A program made the translations under genes and the position numbers. The notes beneath the pieces are model-generated. The model made no database searches. It worked only from the letters and a program-made list of their open reading frames with translations, and was not told where the DNA came from. A stretch of 64,000 bases of DNA from Malachius bipustulatus (taxonomy: Eukaryota; Arthropoda; Insecta; Coleoptera; Melyridae): positions 3,696,858-3,760,857 of the forward strand of contig OU342633.1 in assembly GCA_910589415.1 (NCBI GenBank), read 5' to 3'. Position 1 is the stretch's first letter. Each line of letters opens with the position of its first letter. Shown piece by piece: positions 21,150-33,640 of this stretch.

Positions 21150-23040
21150 GGTCGGTTTCTCTGACAGGTTGTATTGTTAAGTGGATTATATGATTGTACT
21201 GTTATTGAAAATTAAAAGCGACTTTCAAGTGACAAGATAACATAAATTTATAATAAGGTGTAATTTTTAACATTCAATTCCCTTATGGATTCACTTCAAA
21301 AAAATGCCTCTTGTTTTTCACAGATAATAAACAGTCAGAAACATTTCTGATCGCGATCTGGGACTTCTGGTAGAATATTAGAAAAGCCATATCCTGTTAA
21401 TAAATTCAAATAAATGCAGCACGGAGACATTTGCGAAAGACAAGGAACTTGGTTCAGTGAACATTCAGGACTACGGTTTGATGTCAGGTTGGCTATTATG
21501 CGTTAAGACTGAAACTGGGGTTTGCACTTTGATAATCAAATAAGGTTGAAACCACCCCTGTAAAGGAGATAATATTATTATACTCGTAGGTACTATAAAA
21601 ACATGGAGAGGCTTCTCTCGAGCACTCTGTTATCCACGCACGTAAGTTGAAAAGTTTTCAACTCACTACTAATTATATATGAGCTATAATCTTTAGTAAT
21701 GCACAAGTTTTTTTTTTATAGGGGCATAATTTGTATAAGTTGTTATGCAATATTCGTATAACAGCGACTTGATATAGGTAATATAATAATAATAATATTA
21801 ACATTTATTCCCATTTTAAGTAAATTCTACAATACTTTTTGGAAAATAACATAGAAAACTGTTAACAATAAAATTAATATTAAAAAGATAAATTCTAACA
21901 TTGATATTATACATCCGAAAAATAATTATGTTATTCAGGTGTTCTTTTTATTAAAATATTCGTTTATATTATAATAGCATTTTTTTAATAATAAATTTTT
22001 AATTTCTGAAGAAAATTTTTATTTGGTAGACCGAACGTGAAATGAAAACAACATATCCATCACTTATTCGTAGAAACGATAATCGGTAGTAGCCAGTCTA
22101 ACATTTAAAATTTGTTATTTCATAGACGTCGGTTATCGTAATTGATCAGGTATTTGATTTATTATAGATTTATTATGCAGGATGAATCTTTAATGGCATA
22201 TTTCCTCAAAGGTACATTGTAGGAGGCAATTCATCCAGCACAGGAAAAATAGTAAAAAAATATTTCTTGTAAATTGACTGAGATATGAAGAGGTTAATAG
22301 TGAAAGAGTAAAGAAAGTAAAAGAGATTAATAATGACTTTTAAAAACTTTGTTTGCTTAAAAGAGACTACGGCCTCTTCTTTCGAATATCATAATAAAAA
22401 TCAAAAGTATCATTTAAATGTATATGAATGATATTAACTTTATTTTTTTACATTGGTGGAATACAAAAAATGGAATATCGATCATTTCTGTCAAATTGGT
22501 AGAATTTTGGCTGTGTAATAGAAATTAAATTAAATTAAATTAAATTAAATCAAAAACTGAAAACTGAAAGATGAATTGGACTGTTGTCAGACTTTAAAGG
22601 TTTATACTTAATATTATTCTTTATAATTGTGCATCATCATTCACAATGGCTTCAGTTCTGATTGCGTTAAGAACCTTCGAAACTTTCTTGGTGGAAATAA
22701 ATTGAATTTCAATTCAAAGGTAAATGGATCATCTGAACTAACGTTTGCAGTATAAATATTCAAGTATGTATTAAGAACAGTAATAGGACTAGTCCCACTA
22801 CTAAAGACCTGGATAACCAAAATGCGTTGATAGTTTGTGGATGTTTAAGATAAGAGTTTCAATGTGATTGTAACGTATTACAAAGCGCCCAAATCACTTT
22901 AAGTTGAGCGTACTAAATAATTTTGTTTGTCTAGCAGTTCGCAGAAGGGTGTAACTTGATCATTCAGCATTCTATGGTATAGCTAGATACTTCAAGCTAG
23001 ATGGTACACTGACCGAAATACTCCAACTGAAAGACACAAA
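21150..23040. other. AT-rich GPCR intron, nothing recognised
   Basis: No domain-bearing frame, no TIR pair and no splice-flanked exon noticed. It contains a short AATAAT run near 21783 and an (AAATT)n microsatellite listed separately. Confidence 0.5.
22522..22550. repeat. (AAATT)n microsatellite
   Basis: About six tandem pentamers. Confidence 0.9.
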
Positions 23041-23050
23041 AGGGTAATTG

Positions 23051-23618
23051 TTTACATCCGCGGCTCCTAAGTTTCATCAATTTTTTCGGGACCGAGGAGC
23101 GAAATAGGGGTGCTGGGTGGGTAAAAAGCTAAAAACAGCCATTGCAAACTAATATTAAGGTCACAAACTAAGGCCTCTTTGGCACTACGGTCGAATTTCT
23201 ATTTTTTTCTTCACTTTCAAGGCAAGGAAAATCTTCGAGATTAACAGCAGCACGATTTTTATTTTCAAATTTGCATTTATTTTGCATTTATATTCCAAAA
23301 ATCGTAACATCAAATCCTGTGTTCTGTTCACAATAAGAGAAAGCGGATATATTGGGAGTCCGCGTCTGTATATGTTTGGAAGCGGTTCTCATTGTCATAA
23401 GTGGTTTCATCCGTAGTTAGATCCGCGACTAGTGGTACTTCTCGGCGCTTGTGTCAGGACCGTACTTTCGTTGCACTCCCAAAATCAATTTTTGAAGTCG
23501 TTTTGTGGCCTTCCCTTTTATTTGAAAAGCTAATGAATACCTTCCTGGTGTTACTATAGGTATGTTCTCCACCCCTATATAGGTGCCATAGTGAAACTGT
23601 AGGAGCCGCGGATGTAAA
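23051..23618. mobile_element. TIR MITE with TTTACATCCGCGGCTCCTA ends
   Basis: TTTACATCCGCGGCTCCTA at 23051 is matched by its exact complement ending at 23618, followed inward by GTTTCA on both sides. The 76-residue minus-strand frame at 23429-23659 crosses the right end and is not a gene. Length is about 568 bp. TSD not resolved. Confidence 0.8.
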
Positions 23619-23639
23619 TAATGACTCACAAAAGTGTAC

Positions 23640-24480
23640 AACCTAATAGAATTCCTCAAGAAAATAGAGATCTATCACCTTCTGTAAAAATATAATATTG
23701 TTCATTTTGAAGTTTTTTGGGTTAAGGTTCTAATTTAACTTGTAGGTAGATACTGTAGGTTCATCACAGAACAAATTATTAGAAAGCCGTCGAGTACACT
23801 TTTGTTCCTGTACTACCGTCCTACTAGAAGTTCATTTGAGGTTTTAAAAGTGACTAACATCACGGGGATTCCGTAGGATAAGCATTTCTTTCAATCGTCC
23901 ATTTTATAAGTAGTATGTGTTGTGATTTATGCGACGGTCTGTAGATTGCTTGAGCGGCAATAGCTATGTAAGTGTGATCACTTTTAAGTGAAACTCAAAG
24001 TTTCATTTTTGATAAAACGATGTGTTTTGGGAGGAAAGAGAAATATTTGAGGTAGCAAAAGTAATAAAAGATAATTACAAGCAGAAAAGTTCAAATAAAC
24101 ATGATTGTCTCCAATTCTGAATGGTTAATGAGATTTTTAGTTGCTTCAATTAGAGTTGATTAGAGTGCTTTGGTTTTACATGAAAATATCAATAATGATT
24201 AAAAAAAAAATAGACACATTTTTATAAATGAATTTTTTTACTTATAATGACCCATACTATTGCCTCCTTACATATTTCCTTTCCCTCCCGAAACACCCTG
24301 TATATCCTTACGTTACCATGAGGGGGCAACAAGGTCAACTAGCATTATTGGTAAGCAAATGATAAGTTTATTAAAAAGTAGTTAATTTGCCGAGACAGTT
24401 AGTAATTTTTTGGAATTCGAGACAGAGCCACATAGGCGGCAGATCAGTGAATTAAAAACTGAAGTAGTAAATCTGGAGGC
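23640..24480. other. AT-rich GPCR intron, nothing recognised
   Basis: No coding domain. A CACCCTGTATA remnant near 24293 is a MITE terminus without a visible partner. Confidence 0.5.
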
Positions 24481-24599
24481 TACTATACAGGGTTAGAACT
24501 ATTTAAAGGGCCACTACGGGGATATCATAAACTTTAGGATGAATTAGAGGTCGGTTGAATTAGAGAAAAGTTGCGTTATTTTTAGATGAGTATTTTGCG

Positions 24600-25670
24600 A
24601 AAAAGAAATTTGAAATATCCCCAGTATTTCCGAAAATATCCTAAAAAAATCGTAAAAGAAAGTACTAAAAAATCGAGAAATCTTATTTTGGCCATATCTT
24701 TCTTACAATTGGAAATTAATAAATGATTTTTCGTAGGCTCACATAAGCCGTTATGAGCTATTCATCTGACGTTTCAAAAATTTTCAAAACCGACTAGATC
24801 CCAGAGTTTTCAGAGTCAACTTTCGTTTTTCTTATGGTCGCCATATTATTTTTTATGTCGTTCGATAAGAAAAAAATAATGGAAACCAAAAATTAATAAA
24901 CTTCAGAAGAAGAAAAATTCCAAAATTTTTATTTTTCTTTTTTCAAAGAAAAAGAGAAAATAATAAAATTATAGTCCTGAGAATTTGCCGAAGTGGCTGT
25001 GCTCATGATAAAATACAATAATATTCATTTCAATAATCCAGTTGCGAATAATAACCGTAAGAAATAATAATAATAATAATAATTTATTACTTTCCAACAG
25101 GCAAACGCCCAATTACAGGAAGCACATCAAAATAAGTTATACAGGGTGCACCATGTATCCTTCTCTATATTGCTATCTATTAACGCTAACAGATACAGGG
25201 TCGGTTAAACAAGTCCAAAGAAGCGCAATTTTGTGGCCATCTCGAATCAGTCAAGCCATACAAAATATCTGTGACCGTTTCCATTATTTTTTTTTATATC
25301 GAACGACATAAAAAAATAATATGACGGCCATAAGAAAAACGAAACTTGACTGTGAAAACTCTTGAATCTAGTAGGCCTTGAAAATTTTTGAAATGTCAGA
25401 TGGATAGCTCTTAACGGCTTATGTAAGCCTCCAAAAAATTATTCATTAATTTCCAATAATAAAAAAGATATGAGGAAAATAAGAAATCTCCATTTTTCAG
25501 TTTTTTCAGGATATTTCAGGAACGGTCACAGATATCTTGCATGTTGTTACGGATTCGAGATGGCCACAAAATAGCGCAACTTTTCTCTAATTTAACCGAC
25601 GCTGTATCTCTTAGCGTTCAGGAGATAGCAATATAGAGAAGGATACGTGGTGCAGCCTGTATATAAACAA
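24600..25670. mobile_element. Composite fold-back MITE (family F) with nested TIR block
   Basis: Left arm (about 24640-24900) and right arm (about 25275-25520) are inverted copies containing CATAAGCCGTTA/TAACGGCTTATG and the CGTTTTTCTTATGG block. A second inverted pair lies at 25141-25240 and 25580-25668 (TACAGGGTGCACCATGTATC versus its complement ending GCAGCCTGTA). A (TAA)n run at 25063-25085 sits in the centre and resembles a LINE tail. So at least two elements are interleaved. The 89-residue frame at 25042 is repeat-derived. Confidence 0.7.
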
Positions 25671-25931
25671 AATAACAAACTCAAAAATATACAGAACGTG
25701 ATGCAATTAAATAGAACATTTTAAATTTGTAATTATAAACTAAGTTATAAATTATTATTCACTTCGATTATCACTCCCATCATGTATAATAGTAAACTTA
25801 ACATAAACTTTAGTTACTCACTTCATAACAAGATACAAAATTACTGACAAATGGAATAGATATCCAGGCAATCAAAAAAAAAAAAAAAATTATATAAACT
25901 ATATCAATAAGGCCCGATAGTATCGTCCAGT

Positions 25932-26530
25932 AAATGCCAAACAAGCTCCGGCAATCATTAGCACCGATCACCAGCAGACAACTCTTCAATAATAACTCTA
26001 GTTATGCGTTCAAAGCTGTCAAAACAAATATCGCAAGAATTGCTGATACAATTGAAGTACGAGCAATCAGAGGGAGTGGCGATCTAACCAATGCATTACT
26101 TCGTCTGAAAGGAATGTAAAATGTAGACTGCAGCCGCACATTCAAACGAGGGACCAAAAATGGGACTCTGCTGAGGAGGAAAACACAGTCAACATTACCA
26201 TTCACTAATTTATAAAGAAAATTAATCACGACAACAACACGTCTAAGATTTAGAGACACAACATTATATTTCTTCAAGAGAACAGAGTGCTCAAACCCTC
26301 TCGGAGGATAAGAGTCATCAGTTTTTAAAAATAAAAATTTCAAGAATTTCCTCTGAACACGCTCGATGGAATGAATGTGGACTGCGTAAATAGGGAACCA
26401 TATGAGACATGCGTACTCAAGTTTAGATCTAATTAGGAATTGAAATAACACTTTTAAAGACTTAATGTTAGTAAACTCTTTGCAGTTTCTGTAAATAAAA
26501 CCGAGTGTCCTGTGCTAATAAATTGATATA
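25932..26530 (-). pseudogene. LINE ORF2 C-terminal fragment
   Basis: Minus-strand frame gives FLIRSKLEYACLIWFPIYAV, IERVQRKFLKFLFLK, PRGFEHSVLLKKYN and RRVVVVINFLYKLVNG, the conserved post-RT region of Jockey-like non-LTR elements common in insects. The upstream frame (TLGFIYRNCKEF, 26460-26515) belongs to the same protein but is frameshifted. RT motifs A-C are absent. The family differs from LINE family L and from the 19.5 kb copy. Confidence 0.75.
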
Positions 26531-27489
26531 ATAATAAAATGATATCATTTTGGCTCTAACAAAATACCATCACTTTTTTATGTTTTAAATTCATGCCGAG
26601 GATATTTTAGAAGAGACTTTGGAGGAGAGAAAATTGCCCTGCACTTTGTTATGTATTATTTAGTTAATAAATCGTTCTAATTAGTATATAATCAATGTTC
26701 ATGTTCAATATTATTAAACTACCTATCTCGTATTAATTCAAAAAGGGAAAAATCATTAATTTGCCTATTAAAACGGAGCTGTTTTCATAACTTTGTTACA
26801 AGGGAGTTACACGGACTCCATAGCTTTTCAATTTTCAAGTAAAATTTCATTACAACCCACTCGAACGCTCTGGAAAGATCAAAGAAAAAAGTGTGTTGTG
26901 TTTAAGGCCAGAATCGTTGATCTTTTTTTTTAGTACCTATTTCAAAATTTTATTTCAAAATTTCTCCTAGTAAGATCGGGTGCGATGAATGCTAGATTAT
27001 TTAATAAATAAATGTCATCACGTGAAAAGAATAAGAAAGTTTTTTATCCGGTCGTTGAATTTCTGGGATTTCAGCTTGCCTGGTGTTGCGAACTTATCGC
27101 TTGCGATAGCCATCACCCACCTACCTACCTTGCTACCTATGACGGGAAATCGCGGCAGGGTTTATTAAATTTACAGTAACTTTTCTATTTTCTGGTTCCG
27201 TTTAATTCAGTCAAGCAATATTTTTATTCTTTAAAAGCGATGGGAATTTTCATCCAACAATTTTTAGTGTCTGTGAAAACTAAAAATATGAGAAATAAAT
27301 GCAAACCAGAGGTAAATTTTAAAACAAATCAGGTGATTGCCGTTCCTATCATCCCGCAAAAAGCCAACTTCGTATCGACATTTTATTATTATTTCTAGAA
27401 ATAATTTTCTCTCAAATATGTTTTTACGACCAGCGTGCCCTGACGGGGGCGGCCAATTAAAATGCGCCGCTTGGCGATTTGGAGACGGA
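26531..27489. other. GPCR intron, nothing recognised
   Basis: Mostly AT-rich. A mildly GC-rich patch near 27430-27480 (CCTGACGGGGGCGGCC) precedes the promoter-like block that follows. Confidence 0.45.
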
Positions 27490-27773
27490 TGTTGTCATCA
27501 GATATTATAAAAGGTAGCAGAGCCCCCGGAAGAAGGCCACTTATTCAAGAATTATTTTTGAGCTGTTCACTTCTTCACGCTTCGTGTCCGTTCGTAGGTA
27601 TAGAGTTTTGACAAGTGCAGTTTTAGAAAAGTTTTGGTCAGTCTTTAACAGTTTGAACTTCTTATGAGTTACTGTAGCAGTTCTCAACCGACGGTTTATG
27701 AACAGTGCTCGTCAGTCTTTCGGAGTTCTTGAGCCTAGAGTCTTCGCGTAGTTGTTATCGGTTCAGTTTAGAA
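27490..27773 (+). promoter_or_regulatory. TATA-containing promoter-like block, possible LTR or 5' leader remnant
   Basis: ATTATAAAAG at 27504-27513 is a good TATA box followed about 30 bases later by a possible initiator and then GC-balanced sequence with repeated CAGT words. The block is interrupted by the hAT MITE at 27774 and resumes briefly to about 28654, next to LINE family L. It could be a retroelement LTR or a leader; no gene can be linked to it. Confidence 0.3.
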
Positions 27774-28608
27774 CAGAGCTGGGCACGAGTACTGAAAAGA
27801 GTACTCGTAAATAATTCGAGTACGAGTACTTGGAAAATGTACTCGTAAGTATTTACTCGTAAGTATTTTGGCACAAACAGGTGGACGAGTACGAGTAATA
27901 CTCGTGAAAACACGAGTAACAAGTACGAGTAGTTTTATTCGTGTCGTGCGCATGATCCATCATGATACCAATAAATACCAAGGCGCAACCAGCCTATGAC
28001 GTCAGGCTTGTGATAGCTAAGTACGAGTGAGAGCATAGGTATATCCGTTCCGTAGATCGTATCATATTCTAATCTAAGCAGTGCCGGCTCCTGTGATAAT
28101 GGCGCCCTGTTCGAGAGTGCTTCATGACGCCCGATGCACGGATGCACCCAGTGGCGAAGTTAGGCTTTCATTTGGGGGGGGGGGTAAGGGAAAAAGCAGT
28201 TTTTAATCTTCAACATAAATTCAAATGCTTTGAATTTGAAAGAATTTTTTCAATGAAAGAAATTTTATTGTAAAGAAATTAATAACTTCTTACATCGCGT
28301 ATATTTGATATGTTATATAAAAATATGTAATATAAAATGCGGCATTACTATAGTGACAGTGACAGTGCAATTGCGCAGGACGGTGAACTCGTTTTTAGAT
28401 CAATTCCCTGCTGACGGCATGACGTCATTACTATCCGTAAAAATATCCGTATTTCACGAGTAAAATTTCTCGAGTAGTTGTAATTGTACTTATCCGTACG
28501 AGTAGTAAGTATTTTGGATGGAAAGTACTTGTGAGTAAAAAATTACGAGTAGTTTTTTTACTCGTAACAAAAATACGAGTAAAGTACTCGAGTACATGGC
28601 CAGCTCTG
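27774..28608 (+). mobile_element. hAT-type MITE, copy 1, with 8 bp TSD
   Basis: Termini are inverted: CAGAGCTGGGCA at the left and TGGCCAGCTCTG at the right. An 8 bp TSD, GTTTAGAA, lies at 27766-27773 and 28609-28616. CAG-type ends with 8 bp TSDs are diagnostic of hAT. Subterminal DNA on both sides is dense in ACGAGTA/TACTCGT motifs. The middle has GTGCCGGCTCCTGTGA and GTGGCGAAGTTAGG blocks that look like older element ends. A near-identical copy is at 62488-63324. Frames at 27768-28147 are repeat artefacts. No transposase. Confidence 0.93.
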
Positions 28609-28654
28609 GTTTAGAAGTCCTAGTAGTCGGCGCTACCCTTTTGGCGTTTCATTC

Positions 28655-31600
28655 GACGTGTATTTCTGCCCGGTCCTGTTCTAGGTGGGATCAATCGGGC
28701 CACGTCTTTTGAACACTTTCCATAAAAATATCTTTAAAACAGACTCAGGTCAGCTACTTTTCTTCAATGTTCAAGAGTGTCTAATTTTTTTGTCAAATCT
28801 CGGGCCCCAATCAAGTGTATAGCTCTTTTCTGGATAGAGTCGAGTAATCTCAGCATATGTTTAGGAGCTGAGTTCCAAACATGGGAGCAATACTCCACGG
28901 ATGGTCGGATTTGAGCCTTGTATAAGAGGAGAAGCTGTTGTGGTGTATAAAATTTCTTCGTGCAGAAGAGTGTTCCAAGTTTTTGAGAACAACTTGCTTT
29001 TTTTGTTTTGTTAGAATATTAAAGTTGGGGTTTTAAATGGAGAAGACCATCCTGTATATCATCTCCTTGAAGATATGGCAGTTATTTTATTTTCGCTTTT
29101 TGTTTGTATTCTTTGATTTTCCTTGCTGGGCAGTTCATTTAATTCACCTCTGTATTGCAATATTTATCTTTTCGTTGCACGTCAGACGTTGCACACTTTT
29201 CGCCAGATCTGCAACATGATCATGCCAAGACATTTTCGCTCCGAGGCTCACTCCAAGTAAACGAAAAGATGCCGATAAAGTAAGAGAATGTCCCGCCATG
29301 ACTATTTCTGACTCCAAAACGTTGGCCTTTTTGGAGAAGATGACTGCTTAGGTTTTCCAGCATTAAATTGAACTTGGTTTATAACGCCCTAGGCTAGAAT
29401 GTCTTGTATGTCATTGTTAAGCATGGCAACTTCTTGCTTCCTGCGAGTCTGTGCGTCGATGGTAAATGTTCGCGCATCTAAGGTATAAGAAGATATGAGT
29501 GTACTGTCAACGGCAAAACTGTATATTGGATTTTTTGTTGTTTCAAGCAAGTCGTTGACAAAAAATATTAGAAAGAGAGTCGGAGTTAAAATGGATCCCT
29601 GAGGCATTGATGGAAAAAGTCTCAGAAAGAACTCCATCGACTGCCACTTGTAATGATCGATCTTCGAGATAACTCGCAAGCCACAAGCAGAATTTCTCGG
29701 CCATGCCATAATCCTGCAGTTTTGCCAACAGTCCATCATGCCAGACACGGTCGAAAGCTCTAGAAATATCAAGCGCAACCTCTCGGGACTCCCCATGGTG
29801 CTCGATTGCGCCGTTCCACAGCTCGGTGACGTAGGTGAGGAGGTCACCAGTTGACCTCTGTTTGCGGAATCCATATTGACGGTCGCTGATTATATCAGCT
29901 CCTTCCAAGTACTTTAAAAGATGTTGGTTAATCTCCAACATCATCTCTTAATCTTGGATATTACTGAAAGCAATGCCACTGGTCGATAGTTATTTGGTAT
30001 AGTCTTTTTGCCTTTCTTGGGAATAGGTTGGATGTACATTTCCAACAAGAAGGAAATATTCCTTTTTTATACGACAGATTGAAAAATCGACAGCTCAGTG
30101 GCGCATTTTTTAAGTAAGATAACGGGTACGTCATCAGGCCCAGAAGCTTTGTTTGGATCTAAGGCTTACATAATGCGCTTTATGACACGCTGACGGAAAA
30201 CAATGTCTGACATTTTGGGCTCCACGGAAGGAATCATTGGCGAAGTTGTTCCCTGAAAGTCGACGGAAAAGTATGAAGAAAACACTTCCGCCAACAAGTT
30301 CGCGTCTCAGTAGCCGCAGATGAGATAGTCCCGTCTATCCGTGTAAGTGGTGTATTAGTGGATCTGATGAAGTTCTGGCTGACTACCTTAGTTACCGAAC
30401 AAAAAGATTTCGAACCGCGTGAGGGCAGGAGAGAAGTGTGTTCCTAATTCTTTGGTTGTTAAATTCCTTGATTTGATCTATTATTTCTTTGCATCTGTTC
30501 CGAGCAAGGATGAAATTGTGGTGGTTTATGGCGTCGGGGCTCTCTCGCCAATGACGAAAAGCCAGTTGTTTGGAGGCGACAGCTTCCTTGCATCTTTTGT
30601 TGAATCAAGGTTGACTGTTTGAGGGCTGTTTTTTTTTTGAAAAGGGAATGTAAGCTTCCATGCCTGTTAGGATGACTTGAGCAACTTCCCTAGCACAAAC
30701 AGATGGATCATTAGAGCCGAAACACTCCTCCATGGAAAATCTCGATAATATTCCCTGAGTTCTTCCCATTTAGCAGATCTATAGTGTCAGATTACACGCG
30801 GTTTACTTGCTTCTTTAACACTAATATAATTGGTAGAACACAAGATGTTGAGACGAGTTTATGATCTGAGAAACCTAGTGGGGCTTTCACCTGATTGTAT
30901 ATATTTGAGGGTCCGTGGTCAAAAACAGATCCAACAGGTTAGCGAATTCTCCCTCGCGATCGGGAATACGGGTTGGTTCGTCAACGATCTGGGTAAAACC
31001 ACAGCTGATCGCAAACGATTCCGCTTCACGGCCTTCTTCATCAGTGAAGTTTGAGTATTTAAGCCAGTTGATGTTATGTACATTAAAATCACCCAAGATG
31101 GATATCTCGTCTTTGGGGTAGGTTATCTGTATGAAGTCAACAGTTTTTGTGAGGGACAAAAAAAGTGTCCTATACTGTGTATCGCTGGGTGGTCGGCATA
31201 AACAACAGATAAATCTCGTTGTTTGTCGGTCTGTTATCCTAAGTCACATGACGTCAATGTCATGGGGCTCAAAGACTTCCTCACGTTGGCAGGAAAGGTC
31301 ACTTCTGACAAAAATGCCAATTCCGAAGTTACGTCTAAATCGGAAATGAAAACCATATCCTGGATGAAGGTAATTAACTGTGCTTGACGACGCTTGGACT
31401 TTTGTTTCGCACAGTGCTAGAATGTGAGGTCTATTTGCCTGAAGATGTTGATGTACTGAATTGATATTCGTGTTTAAACCTCTAATGTTACAAAAGTCGA
31501 CTATAAATTTTTTCATTCTGGAGGTGTTATTATTCTTTCTGCTGCATGAATGTGCCCCTGGCACATCACCGAAACGTCAGCTCTTTGAAGCAATTTCACG

Positions 31601-31805
31601 CCGCGTAAGCCAGAAAGATGGTATCGCACCGGGCGAGGCTATGTGGGTTCTCTGTCCTCTACCATCTGGTTTGCTAGTTTTGGTCAGCCCCGGGGTATCT
31701 AATTCCCCCGGTGTCATCTATATACATAGACGACATTCCCCTATCCGCCACTCGAGGAGCCTCCCGATGGGGGACTAGCAACCTCGACACGGGGTTGGTA
31801 GTTTT
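28655..31805 (-). pseudogene. LINE family L, copy 2: endonuclease and RT, broken
   Basis: Minus strand: a GC-rich leader (to about 31805) is followed by the AP-endonuclease with CNIRGLNTNINSVHQHLQ, ILALCETKV (catalytic Glu) and ILGDFNVHNINWL near 31110, then ASKQLAFR near 30580, and RT with QYGFRKQRSTGDLL and ALDISRAFDRVWHDG. Motif C reads FAVD at about 29506-29516, so the first catalytic Asp is lost. Several stops and frameshifts and a deletion in motif B occur. The 3' end is missing at 28655 and about 200 bp of unrelated DNA sits at 28998-29195. It extends further 5' than copy 1. Confidence 0.88.
28998..29195. other. Insertion within LINE L copy 2
   Basis: Compared with copy 1 (about 4212-4222), roughly 200 bp of T-rich DNA interrupts the LINE between TTCCAAGTTTTTGAGAA and CCAGA(C/T)CTGCAACATGATC. 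It holds a 60-residue frame with no recognised domain. Ends and TSD not clear. Confidence 0.6.
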
Positions 31806-32098
31806 TAGTTCTTGAAGTGTTATGATAATAATGTTATATATCTTTAATCTTTGTATTGGTTATTTATAAGAAAACACATCGGAAGATTGAAAAATTCAAT
31901 GTTGTTTTTTGGCGCCAAATGCTAAATCAATTAACCGTATCTATGCAGATAATAGTAATAAAACAAAGAGTGTTTTTCTTATTTTCTACTTAGGGTAGGT
32001 GTTCTCAATGTGTTTTTAGATAGAGAGTGGCCCCACAAGTCCTGAGGACATCATTGAGACATAACATCATACATTTTAATAATAATCTTACAACTTAC
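31806..32098. other. GPCR intron next to exon donor
   Basis: AT-rich intronic DNA, nothing recognised. Confidence 0.5.
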
Positions 32099-32278
32099 CC
32101 CCAGATCAACGTATATGATGTAGATAGGATATGGAAACACCAAACACAGCGCTGTGAGCCAAGATCCCACCGCGCACACGAAGGCAGGCAACCTAGGTTT
32201 AGTGGGAAGTCTCACAAACCGAAACCTGTCCCAGGCAATTAGTATGAACGTAAGAGTTGTCGTGTGCAATGGAATATC
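32099..32278 (-). CDS. GPCR exon: end of TM3 to TM4 (rhodopsin-like orphan)
   Basis: On the minus strand an acceptor TTTACTCTTTGCAG is followed by 180 bases (60 codons, phase 0 both ends) and a donor GTAAGT (32098-32093). The peptide has TM3 (LHTTTLTFILIAW) running into DRFRF, a variant of the class A D-R-Y motif, then a basic second loop (RLPTKPRLP) and TM4 (AFVCAVGSWLTALCLVFPYP) with the conserved Trp and a Pro pair. The next exon, 13.7 kb away, continues naturally into extracellular loop 2. Peptide-type receptors have this layout, but I cannot name the receptor. The only clear host gene here; a shorter start at a Met before the exon is not needed. Confidence 0.85.
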
Positions 32279-33640
32279 CTGCAAAGAGTAAAATAAAAAT
32301 TAAACATAACATCAGCAAAACATAACAAATGAGAAAAGCTTCACAGCTGTAAGCAAACTTCCATATGCAGAAGAATTGATAGGTAATAGCGTTTTATTTA
32401 ATAAATTAAATGAAACCTTCTCGTGCATGGATTGCTAAATTAGTATATTTTTTATAAATTGACGCAACAGACAGGCAGGAAAGCAAGTTAGTATTACATT
32501 GTCATCTAGTTCTGAGTCTTGTTTTAAGTTCAAGTCTCTAGCTATTAGGTAAGTTGGTTTAAAATCGATTTCAAGATTTGAGCCGACAGACAGAAAGATA
32601 GACAGGCAAGAGGCAAGAATTTGACTTTATAAAAATGTAGTAATAAGATATAAAGACAAACAAGACCTTTTTAGATAGACTAGTGAAGTTCCAGTAGAGT
32701 TGCTGCAACCATTCTGCAACGTCGCATCGACGTAATGGATGTGGAACGTAACGGGACGAAAATTATCTTCCAATTTATGGTTAACAGGTACTGACAGGGT
32801 GACTGGTGACAAGACACTTAAAAAATCCTTAGGTAGTCGCTGCTACCTTGCAACGACTAACAATTGTGCTACTTGGGACGGAAAAGAAATAGTTATTTAT
32901 GTATCAAGGGCGCTACTTAGATGATAATGACGAGAGGCCGATGTGATCCAGACCAAGGGCCTTTGTCTTAGTGTTAGTTATCCTCGTCAGTTTATAATTG
33001 TTTTCATGATACTTATTAGCAAAGTATAAAGAGACTTTTAAAGTATCTACAGAAGACTAAAAACCTTTTCTTAGATTTGAGCATCTGGAAAAATTGTGCG
33101 CATTTTCACTTGGCAGCTCGTAGCTCTTAGTGGTGCTTGCTGAAGCTGGCGGAAATGGCCTTTTCTTCATCTAACTGTACTATGGAGTGTGTGTGACTTA
33201 GAGGTGACGGCTAATCACCTATTGTATCTATGCTTGTTGAGACAAGAAAATATGTTTTCCCCAAAATTCAGGTCACTCTTAAACGTTCATTTTGATGCAT
33301 CTGATGCAAGCAACAAACCATTATGAGTGATTTTTTGTTTTCAAAACGCTTTGATCAGCTATTCCGGTATTATCGAAGTAAAAGCAATAGGCGTTAAAAC
33401 ACTTCCCAAATCAGCAAATCCAAAGAGAGCATAAAGATAATGATTGCATTCAAAGTATAAAATAAAACACAAAAAGTTTACCTATTGTAACGAAGAGATT
33501 GATAATAAAAAAATATGGTAAAAGATACACGAAAAAAACGTGCCGACATTATGCTACCTACAAGATTTTGACGCTAGTATCGTTCCATTTCTCTGAAATT
33601 GACATAAACTTTCAGCTTGATCGCAGTTTTAGTTACTGAA
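32279..33640. other. GPCR upstream intron, nothing recognised
   Basis: Presumed intron upstream of the TM3-TM4 exon. It includes GACAGACAGA/GACAGGCA-type short repeats near 32470 and 32585. I looked for a TM1-TM2 exon with a phase 0 donor on the minus strand and did not find a convincing one. Confidence 0.45.

Noticed and set aside
22518..22555. Possible CRISPR-like or direct-repeat array
   Set aside because: It is a simple AAATT microsatellite; no spacer structure exists anywhere in the window.
27768..28147. Arg/Thr-rich frames also found at 62305-62860
   Set aside because: They lie in the hAT MITE and reflect its ACGAGTA repeats.
32279..33640. Upstream TM1-TM2 exon of the GPCR
   Set aside because: No minus-strand block with hydrophobic segments, phase 0 donor and acceptor was found here or further right.
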